Assembly: GCA_041399085.1 (NCBI GenBank)
Contig: JAWKTM010000029.1
Span: forward strand, 1-64,000
Source of the DNA: JAWKTM01 sp041399085
GTDB taxonomy: Bacteria; Planctomycetota; Planctomycetia; Pirellulales; Pirellulaceae
DNA length: 64,000 nt
Reading direction: 5' to 3'
The notes below the pieces were generated by a model. It did not search any database, was not told where the DNA came from, and was given only the letters and a program-made list of their open reading frames with translations. A program made the translations under genes and the position numbers. Below, piece after piece: positions 53,335-62,966 of the stretch. Within the stretch, counting starts at the first letter, position 1. Each line of letters opens with the position of its first letter.

Positions 53335-55623
53335 ATGAAACGCACCGCTCGCAGTGCGCGCCCGCAACGCTCCAGTCGCTCGGATCGCCGAACTGGTTCG
53401 GCTCGCTCGAAGCCGCGTCGAAAACCGCATCGCCGCTTGAAGCTGGAAAGCTTGGAGGATCGCCGCGTGATGGCGGCTGGCGTGATGCACGGCATGATGC
53501 ACAACGTGGCTCAGCCCGAAGACGTGAACGACGACGGTGAGATTTCCGCGATCGACGCGCTGCTGACGATTAACCAACTGAACTCCGGGCGCCCGGCTGG
53601 CGAGAACGCGACGGCAGCCGGCGGACGACGTGCGTTTCTGGACGTGAACAATGATGGGGATGTAAGCCCGATCGATGTGATGATGGTCATCAATCGGCTG
53701 AATCGCGGTCGGCCCGATCCACGTCCGCCAGTGCAAGGCGAACCGCGGTCGGTCGACGGCACGGACAACAATCCAGAGAATCCCGAATGGGGCTCGACCG
53801 ACAGCGCCTATCTGCGGATCACCACGCCCGAGTATGCGGACGGGATCTCCGAACCGGCGGGCGCGGATCGGCTGAGCGCGCGGGAGATCAGTAATATTGT
53901 GTCCGTCCAGGATGGCGCCGAAGAGAACGCGCGGGGGCTGTCGGCGCTCACTTGGCAATGGGGACAGTTTCTGGATCACGATATCGACTTGACTTTGTCG
54001 GCCGATCCCGAAGAGTCGTTTCCGATCGGGGTTCCAGCCGGTGATTCTTCGTTCGATCCGACTGGTTCTGGCGAGCAGACGATTCCGCTGACGCGGTCAA
54101 ACTTCGATTCGACAACCGGCGACTCGACGGACAATCCGCGACAGCAGGTGAATTCGATCACGGCGTTCATCGACGGCTCGAACGTGTATGGCTCGGACGC
54201 CGACACGGCCGAGTTGTTGCGGACGTTCGAGGGCGGCAAGCTGAAGACGAGCGACGGTGACTTGCTGCCGTTTGCCGAGAACCCGGACGGCTCGGTCGGG
54301 CCGTTCTTTCAAGCTGGCGACATTCGAGCCAACGAGCAGATCGGCTTGATTTCGCTGCATACGCTGTTCGTCCGCGAGCACAATCGGCTGGCGGACGAGA
54401 TCGCCGAGCGGAACCCGGATCTCTCGGACGAGCAGATTTATCAACGGGCTCGGTCGGTCGTGGTCGCCGAGATGCAAGCGATCACGTACAACGAGTTTTT
54501 GCCGGCTCTCCTGGGGCGGAACGCGCTGGGGCCGTATCGCGGATACGACCCCAGCGTGAATCCTGGAATCTCGAACGTGTTCGCCACGGCCATCTATCGC
54601 TTTGGCCATAGCATGGTTTCGGATAAGTACGAACTGCTGGGCGAGGATGGCGAGCTGATTGAAGGAGGCGAGTTGGCTCTGCGCGACGCGTTCTTCAACA
54701 CCGGTCCGGTGTTGGACAACGGCATCGACCCGATCATTCGCGGTTTGGCGACGCAGCTTTCGCAAGAGATTGACCCGCACGTGGTCGAGGACTTGCGAAG
54801 CTTTCTGTTTGGGCCTCCAGGCGCCGGCGGGCTGGATTTGGCGGCGTTGAATATTCAGCGCGGTCGCGATCACGGATTGGCGGACTACAACCAAGTGCGA
54901 GTCGACATGGGCTTGGAGCCGGTCGAGTCGTTCTCGGATATCACGTCCGATCCCGAGTTGCAGGCTCAATTGGCCGAAGCCTATCAAGGCGATGTCAACA
55001 ACATCGATGCCTGGGTTGGGGCTTTGGCCGAGGATCATTTGCCGGGAGCGGCGGTCGGCGAACTCATTAGCACGGTGCTGACCGACCAGTTCCAGCGGCT
55101 GCGAGCTGGCGATCGCTACTGGTATCAGAATGTGTTCGCCGGCGAACGGTTGAACCAGCTCGAACACACGCGGTTGTCGGATGTGATCGAGCGAAACACG
55201 GGCATCGAGGGAATCCAGCCGAACGTGTTTTTCTCGCCCGATGCCCAACCGCCGCATCGGCCAGGCGGACCGGGTGGCCAGAATCCTAATGGACCGGGTG
55301 GCCAGCAACCGTTGCCTTTGCCGCCGCAAGCTGAACCGCCGTTCAATCAGCCGCCGGCTCCGCCCACGGGCAACAATCAACCGCCCGCAAATCCGCCCGC
55401 GAACGGGCCAAACGGTGGTCCTAATGGCGGTCTGAACGCCGGCCCAAATGGCGGCGGGCAAGGGGGCAACGCTGGACAAGGCGGTCAGAACAATCAGCCC
55501 GGTGGCCAGCAGGGCCAGCGACAAGGTCGTCCGACGCGCGTCGTTGCGGCAATACCGGCGAACGAGTTCGCTCAGGCCGCCGATGAAGTCTTTACCGAAC
55601 TGGGTGGCGGGCTGCTCCGTTAG
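53335..55623 (+). CDS. Animal-type haem peroxidase with N-terminal dockerin repeats
   Basis: A 762-residue secreted-type protein. A basic N-terminus leads to KLESLEDRRVMAAG, the export-associated motif of many large planctomycete proteins. Two dockerin/EF-hand-like repeats follow (63-84 DVNDDGEISAIDALLTINQL; 103-124 DVNNDGDVSPIDVMMVINRL). Residues about 140-640 are an animal haem peroxidase (peroxinectin-like) with distal H215 (WGQFLDHDIDLT), LHTLFVREHNRLADEI, and proximal H425 (YRFGHSMVSDKYEL). A Gly/Pro/Asn/Gln-rich linker and a short C-terminal tail end it. AAGGGAGG precedes the ATG. Probable cell-surface oxidase, bound through calcium domains (inferred). Confidence 0.92.
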   Translation: MKRTARSARPQRSSRSDRRTGSARSKPRRKPHRRLKLESLEDRRVMAAGVMHGMMHNVAQPEDVNDDGEISAIDALLTINQLNSGRPAGENATAAGGRRAFLDVNNDGDVSPIDVMMVINRLNRGRPDPRPPVQGEPRSVDGTDNNPENPEWGSTDSAYLRITTPEYADGISEPAGADRLSAREISNIVSVQDGAEENARGLSALTWQWGQFLDHDIDLTLSADPEESFPIGVPAGDSSFDPTGSGEQTIPLTRSNFDSTTGDSTDNPRQQVNSITAFIDGSNVYGSDADTAELLRTFEGGKLKTSDGDLLPFAENPDGSVGPFFQAGDIRANEQIGLISLHTLFVREHNRLADEIAERNPDLSDEQIYQRARSVVVAEMQAITYNEFLPALLGRNALGPYRGYDPSVNPGISNVFATAIYRFGHSMVSDKYELLGEDGELIEGGELALRDAFFNTGPVLDNGIDPIIRGLATQLSQEIDPHVVEDLRSFLFGPPGAGGLDLAALNIQRGRDHGLADYNQVRVDMGLEPVESFSDITSDPELQAQLAEAYQGDVNNIDAWVGALAEDHLPGAAVGELISTVLTDQFQRLRAGDRYWYQNVFAGERLNQLEHTRLSDVIERNTGIEGIQPNVFFSPDAQPPHRPGGPGGQNPNGPGGQQPLPLPPQAEPPFNQPPAPPTGNNQPPANPPANGPNGGPNGGLNAGPNGGGQGGNAGQGGQNNQPGGQQGQRQGRPTRVVAAIPANEFAQAADEVFTELGGGLLR

Positions 55624-55654
55624 TTCAGCTCCTCAGAACTGCGGCGCAAAGAAT

Positions 55655-55691
55655 AGCGGTGGGAACCACGAGCATCGTGGCTCCCACCGCT
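55655..55691. terminator. Strong bidirectional terminator hairpin
   Basis: AGCGGTGGGA-A-CCACGA, loop GCA, TCGTGG-C-TCCCACCGCT: a 17-position stem with a single A/C mismatch, between convergent peroxidase and DUF1559 genes. It is followed by TTTCGATATTT on the plus strand and by TATTCTTT on the minus strand, so it can end both transcripts. Confidence 0.85.
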
Positions 55692-55735
55692 TTCGATATT
55701 TCTATCGCTAACAGATTTAGGCTCGCACCTTCGAA

Positions 55736-56647
55736 CTACGGAACTTGCACGGCCTCAACGCCTTGCGCGGTGCTAATGCCTCGCCATACATTCAGGTTGA
55801 TCGTTTCCGCGATGAAACGGACCGAGCCATCACACAAGGCAACTTGAACGCCGCCTGGGTGCCGGCTGCGCGAAGCGAACATGGTGGGTGTCGAGCCACC
55901 CGAAACCGCGCATGGCAGATTCAGTTGCGGAAGGTTATTGCAATAGCCAGCGGTGTAAATGCGGTCGGGCAGCGCGCTGTTAGGCGCTAGATACGACGTG
56001 AATTGAGACGCGTCGCTCCACCAAGTAAAGCCACGGAGATCCGACCCGCGACCTTGCAAAACTTCACCGACCAGCATCGTGCCGCTCAGGCCATCGATGA
56101 TGTCTCGGAACCCATACTGGCGAACGGTGGTGTTATTCGGCGTATTGGCAAACGGAGCGTAGCCAAACCTTACACCGTTCAGCGTCGCCTGCTGACCATA
56201 ACCCGTGTTGCCGAAGTTCGCGGCGTAGTTATGGCTGGTGATGCTGCTGATCGGAGCGTTCGGTTGGTCGCTGGGACAAGTGTGAGCCTCCAAACGAGTC
56301 CGTGTAACGGGGACATTCAACGAGCCGGAATAGCGATGATTGTTCGACACGAACTTTTGATTGTGATCGTACTTATCATATAGCGCCCGCTGTTCCATAA
56401 ACGGCTGGATGGCGATTTGCCAAGTTCCCCAGCAACAGCCATATGCGCCGATCGGCAATAGCTTGTAAGTGTCGTGATAATTATGGTTGGCCAGCGCGAT
56501 CTGCTTCATATTGTTCGCGCATTGAGAGCGTCGAGCCGCTTCGCGAGCCGCCTGAACCGCTGGCAGCAACATGGCTACCAAGACGCCAATAATGGCAATC
56601 ACCACTAGTAACTCTACCAGTGTGAATCCAACACGTTGCTTCTTCAT
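55736..56647 (-). CDS. DUF1559 pseudopilin-like protein
   Basis: A 303-residue protein with a type IV prepilin N-terminus: basic MKKQRVG, then cleavage motif G/FTLVELLVVIAIIGVLVAML with E5, and a hydrophobic helix. The C-terminal part is DUF1559, with AAREAARRSQCANNMKQIAL at its start and the planctomycete end motif FASRSRHPGGVQVALCDGSV then RFI. The family is multiplied many-fold in planctomycetes and is presumed to be a secretion-system pseudopilin. GAGGTGATTT precedes the ATG. It follows the lipoprotein gene at 56732-57162, a usual pairing. Confidence 0.95.
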   Translation of the reverse strand: MKKQRVGFTLVELLVVIAIIGVLVAMLLPAVQAAREAARRSQCANNMKQIALANHNYHDTYKLLPIGAYGCCWGTWQIAIQPFMEQRALYDKYDHNQKFVSNNHRYSGSLNVPVTRTRLEAHTCPSDQPNAPISSITSHNYAANFGNTGYGQQATLNGVRFGYAPFANTPNNTTVRQYGFRDIIDGLSGTMLVGEVLQGRGSDLRGFTWWSDASQFTSYLAPNSALPDRIYTAGYCNNLPQLNLPCAVSGGSTPTMFASRSRHPGGVQVALCDGSVRFIAETINLNVWRGISTAQGVEAVQVP

Positions 56648-56731
56648 AAATCACCTCGCAGGAAAGAGAACTGTAAATGAGACTAGTCGAGACATGGATT
56701 CGCCACGGCAAATGCGGACGAACGAAGATGG

Positions 56732-57162
56732 TTACGGAATGTCAAACTGAAAGCTGTTGTCGCCGTCGGCCGTAACTTCGGCCGTAAGATTGCTCTCGAC
56801 GTTGTACTCAGCCGGAATCAGCTCCTTGGGTTCTGGGATGGCTGACGAATCGCTCAGCGCGGCTTCTTCCGGGCGGCGCCGGCTTCGAAGGAACTGATCC
56901 GCACGATGTAGCTGCCCGGCGGCAATCCTTTCTCTTCCGGCAGGCTGAAGCTTCCGTTTGAAATGACCGTGCCGGTTTGGCTGCTGCCGTCACTGGCCAC
57001 GAATTCGATGGTGCCGTCGTTGAGCGGCTGACCGCCCAGCGTGACTTGGCCAGAGATCGGCACTCGGCCGCCTAAGTCCGGCCCACAGCCGGCGACGCAG
57101 ACCGCGATGCCCACGAGCGCCATTGCGACCACTCGGAAAGACGAAATACGCGAACTAAGCAT
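56732..57162 (-). CDS. Small lipoprotein of carboxypeptidase-regulatory type (frameshifted)
   Basis: From ATG 57162 the frame reads a lipoprotein signal (VVAMALVGIAVCVAGC), a beta-sandwich-like domain (PISGQVTLGGQPLNDGTIEF, PEEKGLPPGSYIVRI) and then stops at 56854 after AARKKPR. In the next frame the protein continues naturally as PEEAALSDSSAIPEPKELIP, AEYNVESNLTAEVTADGDNS, FQFDIP, to TAA at 56732-56734. One added base at the CCC near 56869 joins them into 143 residues, the common length of these lipoproteins, which usually sit next to DUF1559 genes as here. The C-terminal continuation is therefore well supported. Confidence 0.8.
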
Positions 57163-57466
57163 TCAACGAGACTCCTTAAACGCTGCAAAAGATGGATGAA
57201 AAGACGGCGTGTCCGCGAGCGAGAGTTCGCTTGCGAAAAGCTCAGCCGCGTCTATTGAATCTTGTTTCCCATTGTTTTGCAAGTTTTATCGTTTCGCGTT
57301 TTCCGTAGACGCACTTCGGCCGCCCGTGTTTTTCCAAGGCTCCGAGCGCTTGCACCGCGAAAATCGCGGATTGCGGTAGACAGCGACGGGCCGTTTGCGT
57401 TTTCTAATATCTGGTTGTTTGATCGTCCGATTCGTCCGCCCCCAAGGCCAATTCTGGAGATTTCCG
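57163..57466. other. Divergent intergenic region
   Basis: 304 bp between the lipoprotein and EF-hand genes. Somewhat AT-rich around 57250-57300. I see no gene; promoters for both directions are expected here. Confidence 0.4.
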
Positions 57467-58156
57467 ATGAAACTGAACTTGTTCCGTGGATTGTTGGTCG
57501 TCGCGATGTTTGCCGCTGGTTACGTCGTGGCTCAGCCGCCCGAAGGTCCGCCGCCGGGTCGCGGGCCGCGCGACGGTGGTGATCGTCCGCCGCGCCGCGA
57601 CGACGACTTCCGCCCGCCCGTGCCGCCGTTGGTGGCGGCTTTGGACACCGATCGCGACGGCGAGATTTCGGCCGACGAAATCGCGAACGCTGCGACGACG
57701 CTGAAAACGCTGGACCGCAACGGCGACGGAAAGCTGACTCCCGAAGAAATTCGGCCGATGCCGCCTCGCGATGGATTCGGTCCGCCGGAAGGGCGCGGTC
57801 CAGACGGTCGACGGCCCGATGGCCCGCGGCCGGAAGGAGATCGGCCTCGTCCGGATGGCGAGCGACCGAATCCGCGCGGCGGGGATGCCGAAGCGTTTCT
57901 GGAGCGGTTCATGAGCCAGGACAAGAACGGCGACGGCAAGGTGAGCAAGGACGAACTGCCCGAGGAGCGTTTGCGAATGCTGGAGTTCGCCGACCGCGAC
58001 GGCGACGACGCCGTGAGCCGCGACGAAGCTCGTCAGATGATCGAGCGTTTTCGTCAGCGCGGCCCCGCCGAGGGCGCGCGCGGCGAACGTCCGCGTGGCG
58101 AACGTCCGGAAGGCGACCGGCCTCGTGGCGAGCGACCGCCGCGCGACAGCGAATAG
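57467..58156 (+). CDS. Exported EF-hand calcium-binding protein
   Basis: A 229-residue protein with a signal peptide (LFRGLLVVAMFAAGYVVAQ). It carries four EF-hand loops: DTDRDGEISADE, DRNGDGKLTPEE, DKNGDGKVSKDE and the weaker DRDGDDAVSRDE. They are separated by Pro/Arg/Gly/Asp-rich linkers (RPEGDRPRPDGERP-like). Such proteins are abundant in planctomycetes and presumed periplasmic calcium binders. ATG 57467 has GGAGA upstream. Role unknown. Confidence 0.9.
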   Translation: MKLNLFRGLLVVAMFAAGYVVAQPPEGPPPGRGPRDGGDRPPRRDDDFRPPVPPLVAALDTDRDGEISADEIANAATTLKTLDRNGDGKLTPEEIRPMPPRDGFGPPEGRGPDGRRPDGPRPEGDRPRPDGERPNPRGGDAEAFLERFMSQDKNGDGKVSKDELPEERLRMLEFADRDGDDAVSRDEARQMIERFRQRGPAEGARGERPRGERPEGDRPRGERPPRDSE

Positions 58157-58344
58157 TCGACCCCGAGCTAGAGCGACATCAACGCCAACGACCGGCGCGT
58201 CTTTCAGGAGGCGATCGGCATTCGGAGCGGACAGAGTTCGGCTTGCATTAACTTGGCAGCCGGCAAACAATGACGTTCGGTCCGCCGATTCGGCCGCTGC
58301 ACAGGTAGCGGCCTCCCGCCTCCTTATTCCTGCCGGTCTTTTCC

Positions 58345-61300
58345 ATGCGCATTTTAGCTTTATCGCGCCGTTGCCTGTCTATCGTGGTGTGGTTGTCGAC
58401 GCTTTCCGCCGCGACCAGGCTTTCCGCCAACGAGCCGGCCGAGCCGTTAACCTTTGAACGAGACATTCGGCCGATCTTGAAAGCCCATTGTTTGGATTGC
58501 CACGGGGCCGAGGCCGAGCCGAAAGGCGGGCTCGACTTGCGGTTGGCTCGCTTCATGCTGTCCGGCGGCGATTCGGGAGCGGCGATTGTCGCGGGTCAGC
58601 CAGCGGGCAGTTTGCTGATTGAACGCGTTGAATCGGGCGAGATGCCGCCGGGCGAGAAGAAGATGTCGGCGGCCGAGTTGTCGACGATTCGTCTTTGGAT
58701 CGAACAAGGCGCGAAGACGTCGCGACCCGAACCGGAGAAGCTCGATCCGGGCATTGGCATCACGCCGGAGGAACGCGAGTTTTGGTCGTTTCAGCCGATC
58801 GCTCGCCCAGCGGTTCCCGACGTGAAAGACGGCGCGGTTCGCACGCCGATTGACTCATTCATTGCCGCGCGATTGGAGCAGCGCGGACTAAGCTTGTCGG
58901 CCGACGCCGAGCGACTGACGTTACTGCGTCGAGCTTACTTTGACCTGACGGGGTTGCCGCCGACGCGAGACGAAGTGGCCGCGTTCTTGGCCGACGAGTC
59001 GGCGAACGCTTACGAGCGGCTGGTCGAACGGCTGCTTGAATCGCCTCACTATGGCGAACGCTGGGGAAGGCATTGGCTGGACGCCGCCGGTTACGCCGAC
59101 AGCGAAGGCTATACGAACAACGATGCCGTGCGACCGTGGGCGTACAAGTATCGCGATTGGGTCGTGCGAGCTTTGAATGCCGACATGCCCGTCGATCAGT
59201 TCATCGTTTGGCAGTTGGCCGGCGACGAGCTGGTGCCGCCGCCTCACACGAATCTGTCGGCCGAACAGATCGACATGCTCACGGCCACCGGTTTTCTCCG
59301 CATGGCGGCCGATGGCACGGGCAGCGGAGCGAACGACGAAGCGGCTCGGAATCAGACGATCGCCGACACGATCAAAATTGTGTCCACTTCGCTGATGGGT
59401 TTGTCGGTCGGTTGTGCCCAGTGCCACGACCACCGCTACGATCCGATTCCCCAGACCGATTATTACCGATTGCGGTCCGTGTTCGCGCCGGCGTTGGATT
59501 GGAAGGCGTGGAAGCCGCCTCAGCAGCGTTTGGTTTCGCTGTACACCGACGCGGATCGCGCGGCGGCGGCCGAAGCGGAAGCTGCCGCCGGCAAAATCGC
59601 GGAAGAGAAGAACGCCAAGCAGACCGAGTATTTGGCGGCTGCCTTGGAGCAGGAATTGGCCAAGTTCGACGAGACGCTGCGCGAGAAATTGCGAGCGGCT
59701 TACAAGACGCCGGACGCCGAGCGAACGGACGAGCAGAAGCAGTTGTTGAAGGAGCACCCGAGCGTCAACATCTCGCCGGGGGTGTTGTATCAGTACAACC
59801 AAGCGGCTGCCGACGATTTGAAGAAGTACGACGAACGGATCGCAGCCGAGCGGGCGAAGAAACCGATTGAGGAGTTCGTGCGGGCGTTGGCCGAGCCGCC
59901 GGGGCACGCGCCGGTGACGCATCTGTTTTATCGCGGCGAGTTTAATCAGCCGCTGGACGCGGTCGAGCCTGGCGACTTGACGATTGCCGCGCCGCCCGGC
60001 GAGCGATTCACGACCGCCGCGAACGACGAGTCGCTGCCGACCACCGGCCGGCGTTTGGCCTTCGCTCGGCATCTGGTCGATGGCAATCATCCGCTGTTGG
60101 CGCGGGTGCTGGTGAACCGCGTCTGGATGCATCATTTCGGGCGCGGGCTGGTCGGAACGCCAGCGGACTTTGGGGTGTTGGGCGAACGGCCGACGCATCC
60201 TGAGCTACTCGATTGGCTGGCCACGGAGTTCATGGCGGACGGTTGGAGTTTGAAGCGGCTGCATCGCCGTATCATGTTGTCGACGGTCTATCGACAGTCG
60301 TCGGCTTTCGATACTGAGAAGGCGGCCGTGGACGGAGCCAATTTGCTGTACTGGCGGAAACCGATCGTGCGATTGGACGCCGAGGCGATTCGCGATCGCG
60401 TGTTGGCCGCGGCTGGTTCTCTGGACGATTCGATGTTCGGTCCTCCGGTGGCGATGAAGCCGGACGATACGGGACAGATTGTGGAAGAGGGCGAGCCGCG
60501 GCGACGAAGCCTTTACTTGCAGGTTCGGCGAAGCCAACCGCACGCGATGCTGACGTCGTTCGACGCGCCCGTGATGGAGACGAACTGTGATCGCCGTCGC
60601 AACTCGACCGTGGCGACGCAGTCGTTGCTGATGATGAACAGCCAACTACTGGCGGATCAAGCGGCGAAATTTGCTGGCCGCGTGCGGACCGATGCCGCCG
60701 CGAGCGAAACGCCGCTTCCGCCCGCTCCGGCGGACAAGAGCGATTGGAACTTTGCCAACGAAGTGGGACACTCGCAACCGGCTTGGCATTACGGCTATGG
60801 CGAGTTCTCGGAATCCGAACAGCGGTTGACGGCGTTCACACCGCTGCCGCACTTTACCGGGTCAGCTTGGCAAGGCAGCGCGGCTTTGCCGGACCCGAGT
60901 TTGGGTTGGGTCACGATCAACGCCAACGGCGGACATCCGGGCGACGCCGCTCATTCGCCAATCCGCCGCTGGATCGCGCCGGCGGCTGGACGGCTGACGA
61001 TCGAAGGCCAGTTGTCGCATCCGTCGGAAAGTGGCGATGGCGTGCGTGGGCGAGTGGTCGTGGGTGGCGATGTCGTGCGAGGCGAGTGGCTCGTGCACCA
61101 CGGTTCGGCGGCCACGGCGGTGGCCACGTTCGATGTCGAAGCCGATCAGACGGTTGACTTTGTAATCGACTGTCGCGACAGCGTCACGTCGGACTCATTT
61201 CATTGGACCGTGAAGCTGTCGTTAGAAAGTCCAGCGGGAGGCACGCCGAGCGTTTGGGAATCAGCCGGTGGCTTTCAAGGTCCACAAGCTTTATCGACTC

Positions 61301-61521
61301 CTCCGCCATTGCCGCCGCAGATCGCGCTGGCTTGGCAGTTGGCTTATCACCGGCCGATCACCACCGAGGAAATGCAAACGGCCATCGAATTCGTCACGGT
61401 TCAATCGCATCGGCTCTCAGCCGCTCCGAACCAGGTGAAGCAGGCCGATGTACAATGGCAAGCGATGGCGCACTTGTGCCAAATGCTGTTGGCCTCGAAC
61501 GAGTTTTTGTATGTCGATTGA
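58345..61521 (+). CDS. PSCyt1-DUF1549-DUF1553 planctomycete cytochrome protein
   Basis: An intact 1058-residue protein. In order: signal peptide; PSCyt1 haem-binding domain with CLDCHGAE near residue 50 and EMPPGEKKMS; DUF1549 (PSCyt2) with LLRRAYFDLTGLPPTRDEV, HYGERWGRHWLDAAGYADSE and a second CAQCHDHRYDP; a coiled-coil-like insert (about 405-500, rich in A, E and K); DUF1553 (PSD1) with FARHLVDGNHPLLARVLVNR, VWMHHFGRGLVGTPADFG and SQPHAMLTSFDAP; a beta-rich C-terminal insert; and the end AHLCQMLLASNEFLYVD. Thought to be periplasmic redox proteins linked to the DUF1501 partner. Here the partner starts only at 62967, behind two Uma2 genes. Confidence 0.93.
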   Translation: MRILALSRRCLSIVVWLSTLSAATRLSANEPAEPLTFERDIRPILKAHCLDCHGAEAEPKGGLDLRLARFMLSGGDSGAAIVAGQPAGSLLIERVESGEMPPGEKKMSAAELSTIRLWIEQGAKTSRPEPEKLDPGIGITPEEREFWSFQPIARPAVPDVKDGAVRTPIDSFIAARLEQRGLSLSADAERLTLLRRAYFDLTGLPPTRDEVAAFLADESANAYERLVERLLESPHYGERWGRHWLDAAGYADSEGYTNNDAVRPWAYKYRDWVVRALNADMPVDQFIVWQLAGDELVPPPHTNLSAEQIDMLTATGFLRMAADGTGSGANDEAARNQTIADTIKIVSTSLMGLSVGCAQCHDHRYDPIPQTDYYRLRSVFAPALDWKAWKPPQQRLVSLYTDADRAAAAEAEAAAGKIAEEKNAKQTEYLAAALEQELAKFDETLREKLRAAYKTPDAERTDEQKQLLKEHPSVNISPGVLYQYNQAAADDLKKYDERIAAERAKKPIEEFVRALAEPPGHAPVTHLFYRGEFNQPLDAVEPGDLTIAAPPGERFTTAANDESLPTTGRRLAFARHLVDGNHPLLARVLVNRVWMHHFGRGLVGTPADFGVLGERPTHPELLDWLATEFMADGWSLKRLHRRIMLSTVYRQSSAFDTEKAAVDGANLLYWRKPIVRLDAEAIRDRVLAAAGSLDDSMFGPPVAMKPDDTGQIVEEGEPRRRSLYLQVRRSQPHAMLTSFDAPVMETNCDRRRNSTVATQSLLMMNSQLLADQAAKFAGRVRTDAAASETPLPPAPADKSDWNFANEVGHSQPAWHYGYGEFSESEQRLTAFTPLPHFTGSAWQGSAALPDPSLGWVTINANGGHPGDAAHSPIRRWIAPAAGRLTIEGQLSHPSESGDGVRGRVVVGGDVVRGEWLVHHGSAATAVATFDVEADQTVDFVIDCRDSVTSDSFHWTVKLSLESPAGGTPSVWESAGGFQGPQALSTPPPLPPQIALAWQLAYHRPITTEEMQTAIEFVTVQSHRLSAAPNQVKQADVQWQAMAHLCQMLLASNEFLYVD

Positions 61522-61546
61522 TTCGATTGAAAGTCCCGACAACGCC

Positions 61547-62245
61547 ATGATCTCCGCCACACATTCCGCCGACCATGAGTGGACCGCCGATGACTTGGCG
61601 GCATGTTACGGCCCACTGCCGCTCAAGCGGTTGCGAACGATGCCGTCGCCAGGCGGGGCGGTCGAGCAAGATGTGCTCGATCTGCTCGACCACGAAGACC
61701 GCTTGTTCGAATTGCATCACGGCGTACTGATCGAGAAAGTCATGGGATATTACGAATCCGTATTGGCGGCGACTTTGATTCGTTTGTTGGGAGACTTCGT
61801 GGCCCGCCACCAGCTCGGCATCCTCGCCGGCGAGGCGGGACTGGTGCGGCTCGCACCGGAAGAAATTCGGATCCCCGATGTTTCGTTCATCAGTTGGCCA
61901 CGGCTGCCGAACGGTGAAGTGCCGCGGGACGCAATCTCATCCGTCGTGCCGGATTTAGCCATCGAGATCGTCAGTCGCGGCAACACCGCTCGTGAGATGC
62001 AGTTCAAGCGGCAACAGTATTTCGAGGCAGGCGTTCGCTTGGTGTGGTACGTGTATCCCAAGCAACGCGAAGTCCACGTGTTCGTCGCGGGTGAAAACGA
62101 CGGGAACGATGCCGAACCGTCCGTGCTGCGCGAGGACCAGACGCTGACCGGCGGCGAAGTGCTGCCCGGCTTTTCATTGCCGCTGGCTCGGTTGTTCGCA
62201 ATGCCCAGCCCGCCGCCTGGGACGTCGCCGGAGGCAAGCGCGTGA
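61547..62245 (+). CDS. Uma2 family protein, first of a tandem pair
   Basis: A 232-residue Uma2 (DUF820) protein with PD-(D/E)xK-like core: EIRIPDVSFISWPRLPNGEV, DLAIEIVSRGNTAREMQFK and VWYVYPKQREVHVF. The start was set at ATG 61547 (MISATHSADHEWTADDLAAC) because its tandem neighbour aligns from the corresponding residue; an earlier ATG at 61511 overlaps the DUF1553 gene. Its stop overlaps the start of the next Uma2 gene (GTGA). Confidence 0.88.
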   Translation: MISATHSADHEWTADDLAACYGPLPLKRLRTMPSPGGAVEQDVLDLLDHEDRLFELHHGVLIEKVMGYYESVLAATLIRLLGDFVARHQLGILAGEAGLVRLAPEEIRIPDVSFISWPRLPNGEVPRDAISSVVPDLAIEIVSRGNTAREMQFKRQQYFEAGVRLVWYVYPKQREVHVFVAGENDGNDAEPSVLREDQTLTGGEVLPGFSLPLARLFAMPSPPPGTSPEASA

Positions 62246-62937
62246 TTATCGCCCACCAGTCGACCGCTGGTCAAACGTCGTGGACAGCGACCCAAGTTGT
62301 GGACCGCTTCGGCCCGTTGCCGCTGGCTCGTCTACGCATGTCGCCGCTCCCAGGAAATGCGGTCGAGCAGGACGCCGTTGAGATACTGGCAGGCGAGCAA
62401 CGTTTGTTCGAGCTGCACGACGGCATGTTGCTGGAGAAGACGATGGGCGCGTTCGAGTCGTACATTGCCGGCGTGTTGATTTGGGCGCTTAACGATTTCA
62501 TCCGCCGCGACCGACTGGGAATTGTGTACGGTCCCGACGGACTGTTTCGTATCGCGCCGGACGAAATCCGCATTCCCGACGTTTCGTTCGTCAGTTGGCA
62601 GCGGCTGCCGAATGGCGAGGTGCCGCGCGACGCAATCTCTTCGATCGTGCCGGACTTGGTCGCCGAAATTATCAGTCATGGCAACACGCCGCGCGAGATG
62701 GAGAACAAGCGGCGTGAATATCTGGCGGCGGGCGTGCGATTGATTTGGTACGTGTACCCTAATGCACGACAAGTTCATGTCTTCCACGCATCTCCGTCCG
62801 ACGCATCTTCGCCCGACGCGGAAACCGCGTCGCCAGTTGTGCTGAGCGAAAACGATCAGCTCACCGGCGGCGAAGTGCTGCCCGGCTTTTCATTGCCGCT
62901 GGGTGAGTTGTTCAATCCGCCGGCCCCTCCGAAGTAA
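62242..62937 (+). CDS. Uma2 family protein, second of a tandem pair
   Basis: A 231-residue paralogue of the preceding gene: RFGPLPLARLRMSPLPGNAV, EIRIPDVSFVSWQRLPNGEV, DLVAEIISHGNTPREMENK, LIWYVYPNARQVHVF. A 40-bp stretch near the 3' end (62863-62902) is identical to 62147-62186 in the first gene, indicating recent duplication or gene conversion. GTG 62242 has GGAGG seven bases upstream, inside the first gene. Confidence 0.88.
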   Translation: MIIAHQSTAGQTSWTATQVVDRFGPLPLARLRMSPLPGNAVEQDAVEILAGEQRLFELHDGMLLEKTMGAFESYIAGVLIWALNDFIRRDRLGIVYGPDGLFRIAPDEIRIPDVSFVSWQRLPNGEVPRDAISSIVPDLVAEIISHGNTPREMENKRREYLAAGVRLIWYVYPNARQVHVFHASPSDASSPDAETASPVVLSENDQLTGGEVLPGFSLPLGELFNPPAPPK

Positions 62938-62966
62938 ATCATCCTCGCCATCGAAGGCAACCAACT

